Source: Circinella umbellata
Taxonomy: Eukaryota > Mucoromycota > Mucoromycetes > Mucorales > Lichtheimiaceae
Assembly (NCBI GenBank): GCA_025093555.1
Contig: JAIWNF010000021.1
Coordinates: forward strand, 682,001 to 746,000
Reading direction: 5' to 3'
DNA length: 64,000 nt
A program made the position numbers and the translations under genes. Positions 27,178 through 39,207 of the stretch are shown here, piece by piece (positions within the stretch are counted from its first letter, which is position 1; each line of letters starts with the position of its first letter). Below the pieces are notes generated by a model, which saw only the letters and a program-made list of their open reading frames with translations, was not told the DNA's origin and ran no database searches.

Positions 27178-29118
27178 ATGATCTATCATAAATCTCGGCT
27201 GGTACGATTAGTCCCACTGATCTTACTCATTGGATGTGTTTGTTTGTTATTTTCATTCCAACTCTCACCTCAATTAGGATCCAATACTCAACAAAATTCA
27301 GCTTCAATACCCAGCGAGGATGATCTTTTAAAAAGTGAAAGATTAGCAAAGGCTCGATTAATAGAGAGTCGACGCGCTGTTAATGAACCAGGTAAATAAT
27401 AATAATTTTTAGTCTTTATAATGATATATGTTTTTTTCAGGTACATAGTTGAACTAACTTTTTTTTTTATCTCTGGTTATCCTTCTATGACAATTTGACA
27501 AACATGCACAAAAAAAAAGCGGTAGCTGCAAGTGACGAAGGCATGCGTCATCTTGGATTTACACATGATATTGCTGTACCAACACCATTACCACCGTGGA
27601 CAGGTAATTTATAATTGAATCATTTTATTTTGTGTGTAATTGATTTCTAATTGGATAGGATTGTAATTATTAGAGGATGATATGAAGTTCCTGAATTCAG
27701 CGTTGGGTCAATCCTTACTAGCAAAATTGTTGACAACACCCGAAACCATGCCCGATTTCACTTCATTAACAACCCAAGAACGTACTTTTAAAGTTTTGTT
27801 TCAATACCTTGATCCAATTGTTGCAGCAGGTGAAATTTACGAACCCCAATACAAAGACGTCTGGACGTTTTATTTACAACTCGAACGCACTTTGTATCCC
27901 TGGTTAAAGCCATACTATCAAAACGCATTTCATTTAACCAACAGTACTGAAGGTCGTGGTATTGTCATTTGTATCGGCAATCATCAATTTCAGTATGCAG
28001 CCACGACCATTCGAGCCATTCGTGAAGTACTCAAATCCACCCTACCCATCGAAGTATTTTATATTCGAGAAAATGATCTAACTCCTGCAAGACGATTATA
28101 TTTGGAAACCGAATTTGAAAATCTAGTGACACGACAAGTCGTTTCGCGAATCAATGATCGATATACTCGATTTGGTGGTTGGGCTTTGAAACCTTATGCG
28201 GTTTTGACAAGTTCGTTTTCAGAAGTCATTTTAATGGATGCCGATTCTTATTTTTTCAAAAAACCAGATATGCTGTTTGATGATGCTGGCTATCGTAAAA
28301 CAGGTACTTTGTTCTTTTATGATCGAACTTTGTTTTCCGGTTGGGAAACTGGACGGAATTGGTTATCTTCATTTTTACCTACCATGAGTTCGCTTGTTGA
28401 GACAACACGTTGGTGGAATTTCAAGAGTGCACATGAACAAGAATCGGGTGTAGTTGTCATTAATAAGAAACGGTCATTATTGGGTCTTTTGGCAACATGC
28501 AAAATGAATGATAAGAAGGAACGTGATCAAGTGACGTATAAACATGTTCATGGTGACAAAGAGGTAATAAAAAAACCATTCTATTATAATTTTTATAAAT
28601 AGCTATATTCAATTGACAGATGGTATTTATATATGTGTATGTTTTATGATAAGACATTTTGGGTTGGATATGAAATGGTGCAAACACCTTATTCATTTAT
28701 TAAAACTTATGGTGGTGTCATTGGAGGACTTGGTGATGCTGGTGATCCATCGATGGTATGTGGTAATCAACTTCATTTTGGTGTCGATCGACAACCTTTA
28801 TGGTTTAATGGCGGGTTACTTCGGGATAAGAATCAATGGCCCGATCGATATTTGAAATTTACACATTATGCTGAAGGGAATGATTGGGAATTTGGAACAT
28901 CATGTATTAAGGATACGGACAGAATACGTGAATTTACTGCTGAAGAACAAAAGATTGCAGCAAAGTTTGTTGAATTGGATCAATTAAGAAGAAAAGATGA
29001 AGAAAAGATTCAACAAGGTCTTTGGAAACCAACTGTACATTTTGATAAAGAAAAAGAAAAAGAGGGTGTTGTTGAGATTGATCCTTTGGTTGGTAAAGAA
29101 GTACCAAAAGAACCTTAA
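27178..29118 (+). CDS. MNN1-family alpha-1,3-mannosyltransferase
   Basis: Golgi type II glycosyltransferase adding mannose to glycoproteins. Four exons, 27178-27391, 27520-27603, 27674-28563 and 28654-29118, give 550 residues. A signal anchor (VRLVPLILLIGCVCLLFSF) follows a short basic tail, then a stem, then the catalytic region: GIVICIGNHQFQYAATTIRA, GGWALKPYAVLTSSF, and the metal-binding DxD in VILMDADSYFF near residue 286. Exon 4 begins TFWVGYEMV, giving the family's G-D-K-E-T-F-W motif across the intron, and includes a C-G-N-Q-L-H-F segment. The splice acceptor for exon 4 is GATAAG; using the earlier CAG would break the frame. All features needed for activity seem present. Acceptor and linkage specificity are inferred from family only. 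Confidence 0.92.
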
Positions 29119-29379
29119 ATTGGTTAAATATATATATATACATTGTTGTTGTGTAGAGTAGAATTCTTATTTTTAGTTAACACTATTATTATTTATTATT
29201 TATTATTTATCATTACTATCATTATTTTTGTCTCACTCAAACTATTTAAACTCTGCATGTTTTTTTCCTTCTCATTTTTTTTCATAAATAAACTAGTGAA
29301 AAAAAAAAAGCATTGATTTTACTCCGCCCAATAAAAAAAAATAAGAAAAAACCCTTCTACATACTTTTTTTTTAACTAC

Positions 29380-30619
29380 ATGTTGCTATATAAACCTCAG
29401 AAAGTAATTTACCAACCGAACGATCCATTTTTTGAAGAAGGCAATATTGCTCTTCGTGCATATTGGTTGGAACGCGATGCAGAAAATGAACGTGATGTTG
29501 CTCTTATTCGACAAGAAGCAAATTTATTAGCCCAGTAAAAATAATTTCCAAACCTAAAAGAAAAAACAATATACAATTTTAGATCACTAGTATAACTTAT
29601 ATCCGTGTTGTATGTATAAATAGGGATTTTACGCGTGTCATTTATTGTGAACAAAAAACATGTGTTCATCATGGACGAAAACCAAAAGCATTCTATTCAA
29701 CTGCAGCTTATGAAGCTCATTATGAAGAAATGCATAGTCATGTTTGCTCAGTATGTGATAAACCATTCCCTAATGCTTATTATTTACAACTCCACTTGGA
29801 CGAGTTTCACAACCTGTTTATTGAAATTCAAAAAGAGCGGGGTGATAAAGTGGTAAAGTAAAAAATCCCCCCAAAAAAAAGCATGGATCAGACCAAAAAA
29901 AAAGTGTGGGTTTATTAAATGGAAATGTATATATGTATAAATGATAATTATAGTTTCAATGTTTCGTTGAAAGCTGCACCAAGAAATTCATATCACCAAA
30001 AATGCGACGATTACATTTAATTGATAAACATCATTATCCAAAGACTTTTCCATTCGATATAGTGGCAACCGGTTCATTATCATTCGAGGAACGACAACGA
30101 CGTCAACAACGATATATAGCAAAACAACAACACAAAGAGCGGAATACAATGACTGTTGACAACGATAATACTAAAAATTCTTCTTTATCGAAAAAAGAGA
30201 ATACTATGGAAGTTGATAATAATGATAATAATAAACTATTATCACAGGAACCACATCAAAAACAGGAACAAGATACACCATCATCGATGGATCTTGACCA
30301 ATTAACGAATCAAATGTCTCGACTCACGATACCACGATCAGTAACATTTGGCCGTGGTGCAAAACGTACACTACCTCATGTCACTAGACTAAAAAACCAG
30401 CAAGAATCAAACGCAATGGCTCTTGATAATATATCTTCTCCCTCTTCTCTCGAAAAACAAAATACGATGGATATTGATAATAATAAGAAATCATCATTAC
30501 CAATGGATGCAGATCATTTGACAAATTTAACAACACGACTTATGATTCCACGATCAGTAGCAAAACGTGCACTATCCCATAACACCAAAACTAAACACCA
30601 AAACCAGCAACAACAGTAA
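29380..30619 (+). CDS. ZNF511-like C2H2 zinc-finger protein
   Basis: Three exons (29380-29534, 29624-29852, 29954-30619), 349 residues. The N-terminal half has three C2H2 fingers in the ZNF511 arrangement: C-x4-C...H-x4-H (YCEQKTC...YEAHYEEMH), CSVCDKPFPNAYYLQLHLDE, then CFVESCTKKF with H-x4-HH. The linker LFIEIQKERGDKVFQC matches the spacing of ZNF511 (SLFQILSERQDMYQC). The C-terminal part contains two diverged copies of a roughly 80-residue block, each with an acidic MDxD/N run, an LTN...R-L segment and IPRSV followed by AKR(T/A)L. The first copy keeps FGRGAKR, the tail motif I associate with ZNF511 relatives. Nucleic-acid binding is likely; the biological role of this family is poorly defined. 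It starts 261 bases after the mannosyltransferase stop, same strand. Confidence 0.85.
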
Positions 30620-30704
30620 TAGCATTTTATAAATGTTTCGCTTTTCACTCTAATTTCTTTATATTACAATTTTTATATATAATTTACACAGAAGAAATAA
30701 TAAT

Positions 30705-31743
30705 TTAAATGATACGTTGCTTCTGTTGATTTCCTTGAATAATACGTAACATGCTCACCATAGCCTCTTGATCACCCGCTCCACGTCTATCCAACCAAAA
30801 TCGAGTTTGTTGAATGGATGGTGGTGTTCCATTTCGTTGTTCTTCTGCATATTGTTGTTTCATTACTTGTGGTTTCACACGCCAAGTTTGAAATAAACCA
30901 TGTGCTGGTTCCAAATCACGAATAGCTAACGTTGTATTTCGTTTACGTGCCAACAAATCTCGAGTTTCCAAAGTGACAATCGAATTAGGTGTTAGTCCTT
31001 TGTTATGTGAAGAGGAAGATTTGTTGTGTAAATAGATAGTGTTAATGAATGGGGATAAAATATAATGTAAAGCACCCGTTGAACATACACTTGCAAATAA
31101 TGCTGTATAAATAAAATGAAGACATATATAACGTATAGTTGATTCTTCCACAAGTTAGCTTCTTGGTCCATAATAATATGTAAATAGATATTAATTTACA
31201 ACCCATTTCTTTCTTCTCTTTTCCTCTCTTTACGTACCACCCAGGAATAAATTAGAATCGATTCCGCTCGCTTGAACTATTAGGCGTTATCATAGTAGGC
31301 TTTAAGTAAATAGATCATTATCAATCTCCTTACCCCACGCTTCTGTCCTTTAAAAGATCATAAAAGATAAAATTAAAACTTACTTGCTGGACTTTCCCAA
31401 AAGTAAATTACTGCTGGTGCAGATATCGATGATATCTAAATTTATATGATGTAATAACAGATAAAGTTTATATTTAGTTCCCCTTGATTTTCCTTCTTGT
31501 CTATTATATGCAAAAAAATATGTAGATATTTACTCCAAGTGTTGAGAGTGAAAAGGCTTTAGCAAGTTTGACTAACCCTGCATTCGGTGTTGCGTAAATG
31601 AGTCGCTTGTCACTGGAAGATGTCGTTTCTATTTCTGGCTTAGTGGTTGTAGTTGCTTTTGTTCCTGTGGAATACAATCGTGTACATTGTACAGATCGCA
31701 ATTGAAAGTTACAACGTTGACTAATGAGTAATAGTGATCTCAT
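30705..31743 (-). CDS. TMEM70-like mitochondrial inner-membrane protein
   Basis: Three exons, 31743-31534, 31435-31384 and 31102-30705, joined in phase to give 219 residues. The N-terminus (MRSLLLISQRCNFQLRSVQC) is basic, lacks acids and looks like a matrix-targeting presequence. After a T/S-rich spacer comes KRLIYATPNAGLVKLAKAFS, the conserved start of the TMEM70/TMEM186 (DUF1301) domain. Two membrane segments follow (STLGISSISAPAVIYFW and LFASVCSTGALHYILSPF) and a soluble C-terminal domain. TMEM70 helps assemble ATP synthase and complex I in animals; that role is only inferred here. It is convergent with the ZNF511-like gene, with 85 bases between stops. The frame upstream of 31102 (ESTIRYICLHF) is intron read-through. 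Confidence 0.8.
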
Positions 31744-33607
31744 CTTGGAATAATATTTAATATATAAAAAATAATTGTTTGTTATGCGAAATTTGTGTTT
31801 GATAGCTTTTCGCGGAGGAATCCGGTGTTTGGGTCTCCTCTCTAAAGAAATTACGTCACACGATTTTTACTCACAAACATACACACAATCCGCTATGGAA
31901 TAGATTCTTTTTACTTCTTCCATATATTCTTTTTTCTATAAGAAGCAAAGAAAAATGAAGTATAAGAGTCGAATAAGGTGAACGGATGGAAACCGATCTC
32001 GCCGAACATCGGGGGAAAAGATTGAGCAATGGATAATGCTTTAAATCATAATAGAAAGACTTGTTTGAATGGATATATGTTTTAGCTGTAATAATAAACT
32101 CTAATAACATTGCTTCGATGAGTGAACCGTCTCTTTTTTAAGTTTGCTTTTTTTTTTCTGTGGGGTAAAATAAAGGGCACTTTTCAATGGATAAATTCGG
32201 AAATGGTAATTGGAAAAGCTCGGATCAGTTTGCATTCTGCATATTATGCCGTATCTACCCTTAACTCTTTTTTTTTGTTATCACAATAAGTCGAGTCCTT
32301 ATTGGTTCTTTTTATCAATATCCATTTATCATCTTATAGACCTTTCAACTATTGGTTGAATGGATCCTAATTCTCAGCTTGGATATGGCGGATTTTTATT
32401 TTCTTTTTTTTCAGTTGGGTAGATTCTATAATACAAATCATACATTACTCGCGCTAAAAAAAAAAAAAGTAACATTGGAGGGTAAACTTGGAAAATAAGG
32501 TGCACCAAGTTGAAAGTTGGGAATTGAGAAAAACTACTAGTGTAAATTTTATATATAGTGATAAATGGAAGTGAAACAAACAAAAAAAACAATATAGAAC
32601 GATTCAATTATTTATGATACTCTGCTGTTCATGATAATAATGATAACGCGTTTATAGCTGAAATAATAACAAATAACAGTTTCAAATAAATGTTGCTGTA
32701 TTCTATTCGAGATGTTATTATCAAGACTCATCGTTTAAAGTAGACATTAATAGCCAAAATCATAAAAGTACGTAGCGATATTACCCGAAGATTATAATTG
32801 AGAGTTTACATTTTGTTTATTGCCTTTATATTATTCTATGTGGTTAAAAAAAGAAGAGAGAAGAATAAAATATCTAAACCTTGATCTATCGGTTATTCAC
32901 GGAAAAAAAAGCCCAACAAATTTACTGTGCTGTCTATCAAATTATGTTGATTTATTGGTGGGACACTAGGCTAAATATAAAATATTACACTATTCGATGA
33001 TTCTTATTATCAATTGCTACATAGAGTGACGAATGAAAAAAAAATACGCCTTTCTATATACAACTATAAATGCTCTATAATCTGCAAAGTGTAAAATAAA
33101 ATAAGAAAAAAAAACCTTATCTATTAAAATGTCGTTCATTTTTGATTGATTATTTATTTTTTACCCTACAAATCCCATCTCCACTGTGTAGTTATTATAC
33201 AACAAACAAAACGTAATCAATTGAAATAAGAACAGTAATTATAGTTATATTTTTAAATTTATATAAATTTATTCTTATGATTTTGATACTTAAAAAAAAG
33301 CGTGTGTGTGCGTGCTTTAGAACAAATAAAAAAATACTGAAGAAAAGAAAAGAGTATATATATACAATAGGAGGGGAACAAACAAAAAAAAGAAAGCAAT
33401 ATTACAAAAGTGTGTGTGTGTGTGCAATTACGATTAGAACTTTAGAAAAGAGAGATCAGAGGAATGACTGGTATCTATGTGTGTGCGTATGTTACCATGG
33501 GGATGATGAGAAAAAAGTAGTGGCGACTGTAAAATATTAGATTGATGTCGTTTGTTAGGATGGATAATCGATGGATTTTTTTTTTTAAAAAAAAAGGGAC
33601 CAGTAAT
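31744..33607. other. AT-rich spacer
   Basis: Promoter side of the TMEM70-like gene at the left. Remaining open frames are lysine/isoleucine-rich and composition-driven. GTGTGT tracts occur at 33300 and 33410. No gene seen. Confidence 0.55.
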
Positions 33608-33853
33608 TTAATCGTCAAAGACAGCATTGACAGTAGGAGTGAAAGCAGGTTCAGAAAAGACATAATCATCTTGTCTCAAAGTAGCTTGTTGAGCATAGAC
33701 AGTAGAATCAGTCATTGGCATGGCTTGAGGATGTTCAAGGACAATTTCTTGATCTTGCTTTGGAATCGATGCGGCAGCAACAGTATAAGGACGAGCAGTG
33801 GCACGAGCAATCATAGCAGGCTTGATAGCGTTACGGGTGATAGTGGACAACAT
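33608..33853 (-). CDS. Small putative mitochondrial protein (81 aa)
   Basis: Single exon, 81 residues. The first 25 residues (MLSTITRNAIKPAMIARATA...) contain R and K, hydroxylated residues and no acids, so they look like a mitochondrial presequence. The rest is soluble and acidic, ending NAVFDD. Codon use is unusually clean for the window (mostly ATC, GTC, GCC/GCT, AAG, GAC), like the TCTP gene, which suggests high expression. Upstream lies a GC-richer patch at 33957-33990 with CGCGGATCGCCGG and GACGCCGG. I do not recognise the family. Confidence 0.7.
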   Translation of the reverse strand: MLSTITRNAIKPAMIARATARPYTVAAASIPKQDQEIVLEHPQAMPMTDSTVYAQQATLRQDDYVFSEPAFTPTVNAVFDD

Positions 33854-34880
33854 TTTTTGAAAGTATATAAAAATATTTGATTTGAAATATAAACTGTAAT
33901 AAAAAAAAAAATGTCAAAGTCGAAATGATTACTGGGTATTTATACTTTGGCATGAATTCCGCGGATCGCCGGACGCCGGTTGAGGTTGTCAATGGGTGAT
34001 GGTGCATGTGAGAGTTTTGATACATGTGGAAATCAACAAGTCCGACAGCACACAGGGCAACCAACATTATTAGCTTAATAAACTTGTTTGAATAATTTCT
34101 TTGTAACAATACTGAGTCACTCTAGATTTGCTTAATAAGGCATTCAAATATGGTTTTAGTTTAATTTTTATATGCGGGGAGCCAATAGGATAATTTCTTT
34201 GGTTCTGGATTAACGATGGTCCGACTTTTTTTTTTTTTTTTTGAACAAATCCCCCACTCATTTTTATTATTAGTATTTACTCCACTTTTTTAATGAGTAA
34301 TACACTTGTGATAATAACGTCATAACCCATTTGAGCAAAGTTCAGTTGAAACAACGTTTTGGCGAAAAATAATTCTTTACCTTTAACCGATAATCATTAA
34401 TGTACTTACTTTTTCTAAAACAAACAAAAAAAATAATGATAACAAGAAAACAGTTCTATATTTCTTTAGAGGATATATCTCAAAAATTGGGGAGTTTTAT
34501 CCCGCCCCCCCAATACCGTGGTATGGCATCCAAAAGAGGTAGACTATCCGTTTAAAAAATATATAGAAAATGTTTTCAAAACAAAATGTAATATATAGAC
34601 ACCTCATAATACGAAACAGATAAGGACATTATTGGTGTATTTTATAAATGGAAATATCCTATTCCTATTCTTAGTATTGTTATTGGTGCTGTTTACAGAA
34701 ATAGGACAAACACAGATACGTACGTACGTACAAATTATAACGATTGAAAAACGACTGGATAAGAAAATAAAAAAAAGATACACAGCAGGTTGTCCATCAT
34801 ACCATAATTAGGATGTTCATGCCAAATACGTATAAAAATTATTTCTGATATATCATTATTTATTGCTATCATCATACATA
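33854..34880. other. Spacer with GC-rich patch
   Basis: Left end is the promoter of the 81-residue protein. The CG-rich patch at 33957-33990 stands out against A/T-rich surroundings and may be an upstream activating site. A CGTACGTACGTA run occurs near 34720. No gene recognised. Confidence 0.45.
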
Positions 34881-36020
34881 TTAATAATTCTCATCATCAT
34901 TTTGCTTGCGAACATAATTTATCATTTCGTCAATATGACTATGATGCAAATGTTGTTGATTTTCGGAATCATTCGTAGGAAGATGATTCTTGTGGTAACA
35001 GTGAAACAAACTATCATATAATGGTTAGTGGTATGTCAATTGGTGTATGGTGCGACGATATGCATGGTTTAATCTAGATTCCCATCACAAACATATTCCG
35101 AGGAACTCCGATGATTTTCTTCATCATGGTCGAAAGATGAATTATTATTGGTATTAGACATAAATGAGTTTTGGCTGGTTGCATTGTTGAAGTTGCGTTA
35201 TAATGAAAATAGCTTTATGTAATATAAAAAGGTGAACTCAATTATTCTTGAAACTCTTTATAATAATCAACATAACAACAACCATGGTTATAAGTGAATT
35301 AGATTATAAAATGAATCATTGGTTTTATCAAACCATTCTCTTTATTTTTTTATCTTTGTAGATAATGCACGTAATATTTGCAAAAATTAAAAAAAAACCA
35401 TAAAGCCACTTTATTTTTCTTTCTTTATATACAGATACATCTATCTGTATATTATTTGTAAATTAATAAGAGGCAAAAAAAAGCAAATGGTTTTTTGCAT
35501 GCCATTTTCATGCTGATCTGCACATTTCTCGGCATAAAATAACACAAATGACACGAGATTTCACACTGTTTTTGAATTTATGCTGACATTCAGGAAATTT
35601 CATTGATCATTCCTCGGAATTGGGAACCAACCATTGTTCCCATGGAACCTTTGATTCTATTTTACTAGTGCCACCTCTATTTTCCAATGCCAAATTATTT
35701 TTATTTCCTTTTTCTTATTATAATCTTCCCCTCCCACCCACATCTGGTATCTTTATATAACATCAAATAGAGTACCTGGGCTACCATGACAGCCCCACCA
35801 TGCACTCACTCATTCAATTATAATTGTTATAGGAAGCGAACATCTATAGTTTTTTTTTTTTTTTTTGCTTTTTTCCTGATATTAACTTACCCATATATAA
35901 TCACTTTATTATATAAAAAAAAGTGGTAATAAAAACCTGACGCCGCGTATTTAAGTAGCCTCCAAGGCCGTCATTACCAAAAGTCTCTTTGTCGAAGATG
36001 GAATCGTCGCCCGGAGTCAT
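34881..36020 (-). other. Coding-like patches, possible multi-exon or decayed gene
   Basis: No long frame, but several minus-strand pieces look coded. An ATG at 36020 opens a GC-richer exon (to about 35937, followed by GT) starting MTPGDDSIFDKETFGNDGLG. Around 35640-35600 a frame reads VPWEQWLVPNSEE. Around 35580-35470 a cysteine-rich stretch occurs in two frames. At 35161 an ATG opens MSNTNNNSSFDHDEENHRSS. The last piece, ending at TAA 34881, includes SENQQHLHHSHIDEMINYVR. I could not join them all in phase, so this may be one gene with unusual splicing or a decaying one. No family recognised. Confidence 0.35.
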
Positions 36021-38461
36021 TTTTTTGAGAGGAATTACTTGGATATGAAATATAAAATATAAATAATGAATACCTGTATACTTTATTTCAGCATTTATAT
36101 TTATAGCTGAATCGATGTTCGTTTAATATCTAAAAAGTTCCTAGAGTTGACAAAAAGTATACATTGGAACCCACTCTCAGGTCCGACCCAGGTTTCCAAA
36201 AATAAGAAAAAAGAAGTTGAAATAAAATTAATGCAACGAATTATCAACAAATGAAAACTTATATAATAAAGCGTATGCGTGTCAAACATGATAGCATATT
36301 AGTAGATAACAGCAAAATGATATAAGAATTTTGATGTAAAGGATGATTACCAAGAGCTTGAAAAAAGCAGCCAACTTTTTAATGACGGACCAATACAATA
36401 ACTTGAAAATATGTGTGCGATCTTCTCTGAAAAGCTTGAAGCTAATGCATTACGTATCACAATAAAATATATATATCTTTATATTAAGTACTCTTGGTAG
36501 AGCTTATTTTAGTAAAGAGTGCAACTAAAAAAACACAAGTTACCCAACCAAACATAACCATGGATTTTGGATATATACTTAATACCAAACAGAGCAAAGT
36601 AATAGTGCTTTCTACGCAATTATTCTCCAAACAATACAGAATTTATATACATCACTCAGTATATATTTTACTATAAGATATTATGTTATTTAATTAAAAT
36701 ATTATTTAAAACCCATCCATTATCGGTAAATCAGTCGGTTAAAATCCTAGCTCGCCAACATTTCTCGCCCTCGAGTTTGTTGTCGTAAGAATTTTATATA
36801 TTAACAGTTTATGTTTAATTAAATGTCATATGAACATTTAGACAGAGTTGCCAACTTATATTTTATTTACAGACAATTCCCGTTAATTTTTACACCTCAT
36901 TAACTTCACCAAAAATAAGAGAATTTTCACATTCATAGCACCGAGCAGCATTAAATCCTTAACAGATATAATAGAAAAAACATTTATATAATAAATATAA
37001 GGAATGTTTACAGGATAGGTAGGCCACTAGCATGGTTTTTCATAAGAGTTTATTGAATGCTTATTTTCTTCTTGTTTCTCTCTCTCTAAAAGCCTTTAGA
37101 TATAGTACCAATATCAGTTCCCTTTAAACTAGTCGAACTCATTTTAGCCCGTAATGCTAGTGATCAGTTTGTCATGGTTCGTAGGCTAAGCTTTTTCTTC
37201 TCACCCCGAATACTATGCTGTACAGCTGTCAATTCAACTTTAGATTTGGTCACTGGCATCGTGTTTTGGTATGTATAGAGCATAAATATAGAGAGATTGG
37301 GAAAAAATGAAAAAATGGAGTCACATAAAAAATAAATTATCTTTGCACCTCTTGGGACGATATATAGCTTTTTTTTTTTCAGAAAAAAAAGTTATAAATG
37401 CGCTCAAATAAGAACAAGAAATAGTTGAAAAATTCTTTATGAACAAGCACACACATTAAAAGATATACGGTACGTAGTGAGCTGAAGTATTCAATGTATG
37501 CACATTCTTGGAAAAAGATTTCATAGTATCCGTTCATTTTTACACCCCTTTATTTTCACAAAAAAAAAATGAGAAATGACCCTATGAAATTAACGGGGAT
37601 CCTCTGTATTAAAAGAGTATACAGAAAGCATAGTATTGATAAAATATTAAACACAAATAAAATTTGTAATGCTCTTGGTCGCAACTACCTGTACAGGTCA
37701 TTAGCTTTAACGTGGAAAAGGCTTTGCGACAGAATTCAACCTTCTGTGTGTTTAAATGTATTACTGACCCCTTTATATCATCCAAAGATACAAAGAGACC
37801 TTTATGATATGGCTGAATACAGCGACCTGTCTAAAGCATCATCTAAAAGTCCCAAGACCGTGAAGATGATATTGTCTCTTTCTTTCAAAATATTGTGACA
37901 ATAATAATTATGATACCACACCCATCATCCAAAGTATACGGAAGAACTTGCAGAAATTAAAAGTGATCACAGGAGCTTTTTTTTCTTGCAGAATTAAAAA
38001 ATGACACCCCTTCAACTTTATGATCCCTTCACTTTTTATTTTATTCACTCAACGTAAACCCTTCTCCCTTTCTCTCTCTTTTTTTTTTTTTACTACAATC
38101 ACTGGTAGAACCTTGGTATGTTTTTGTAAGAAAAAAAAATTAGAAACGCTACTTATTTTAAATGATTTGAACTTTTGATAGTCCTTTTTTTTTCATGTAT
38201 TTTAAAAGCGACCGGAAAGGGTTCCGTGTCTTTGGTAAAAAAAAATGGATCCGTTTCCCGTTTTGGATATGATCCCCCGCGTCCGTTTTTTTATCTCTTT
38301 TCGCGACATACTACTATAACCAAATAAAAGAAAAGGTGCGCTTGTTAATAAAATAAAGAAAAATGTTGTTAAGCAACACTTGCCATGGTAATGGAATCTC
38401 ACATTCTAATCTTGTTTTGACACGGAATGTTATAATGTATAGTTTTTACAGATACTGATTC
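36021..38461. other. Gene-poor stretch
   Basis: Promoter side of the possible gene at 34881-36020, then A/T-rich DNA. A 109-codon plus frame at 37569-37898 has balanced composition (it contains NYLYRSLALTWKRLCDRIQP) and might be a relic or an orphan. I see no family and no splice partner, so it is not called as a gene. Confidence 0.45.
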
Positions 38462-38489
38462 TTTTTTTTTTTTTTTTTTTTTTTTTTTT
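38462..38489. repeat. Poly-T tract
   Basis: Uninterrupted run of 28 T. Could mark the tail of an old retrotransposed sequence or be simple slippage; no element found next to it. Confidence 0.9.
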
Positions 38490-38953
38490 GACCCCGTGCC
38501 GTTTAGTCTCACGTGTTTACCTCATATAGATCAATCGCCCATTACTACTGTACTTTTTTCCGTTTTTTCCCAGATTTTCCCGTACGTGTGGATTGCTGCG
38601 GATTACAGTTTTTCATAAAAATCTACCAAGAATTTTATTTTTTGCACTTGTCTTTCTTTCTTCCTAACAATCAAAAAGATGCGGTAAGTAATACTCTTCA
38701 CATTATTTTGTTATGTATATTCCTTTATACCCTCTATTCTTTTATATCAATAATACAAAAAAAAAAGAAGCGCAGTGAGAACTGCCTTTTTTTTTTTTTG
38801 TGATAGGGAAGAATAAAGGGTAAAAAGAAATGTAAAAAGATGATAACTGAAAGTAGATGTTAACACAAAAAAAAGTGCAGTGGCTAATACTCTTCTTTCT
38901 TTTAACAGTTACTTTTAACTTTTGATCTGTTTGGTTTTTCCGCATTCACTTGA

Positions 38954-39207
38954 TTATGACTCTAACTGACCTAGATGACAATGGTATTTTTATTTATTTC
39001 TATGAATAAAAGTAGTGTTGTTATCACCCTTTAGTCCGGGTTATGACTCTAACTGACCTAGATGGCAATGGTATTTTTATTTATTTCTATGAATAAAAGT
39101 AGTGTTGTTATCACCCTATAGTCCGGGTTATGACTCTAACTGACCTAGATGGCAATGGTATTTTTTATTCATTTCTATGAATAAAAAGTAGTATTGTTGT
39201 CACCCTA
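38954..39207. repeat. Three tandem copies of an 87-bp unit
   Basis: Copies begin at 38954, 39041 and 39128 with TTATGACTCTAACTGACC. Copies 1 and 2 differ at only a few positions; copy 3 is more diverged and lacks the final GTCCGGG. Each unit contains an inverted repeat of about 11 bp around a TTCT loop (5' arm like TTTTTATTTAT, 3' arm ATGAATAAAAG). Confidence 0.92.

Noticed and set aside
33277..33540. 87-codon plus frame with GTGTGT-encoded VCVC runs
   Set aside because: Produced by GT microsatellites; no conserved sequence.
36720..36790. tRNA-like B-box (GGTTAAAATCC)
   Set aside because: No cloverleaf or A-box partner could be found around it.
37569..37898. 109-codon plus frame with balanced composition
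   Set aside because: No family resemblance, no splice partners; kept only as a note in the spacer entry.
38954..39207. Possible CRISPR array
   Set aside because: The whole 87-bp unit repeats without unique spacers, and the sequence is eukaryotic; it is a plain tandem repeat.
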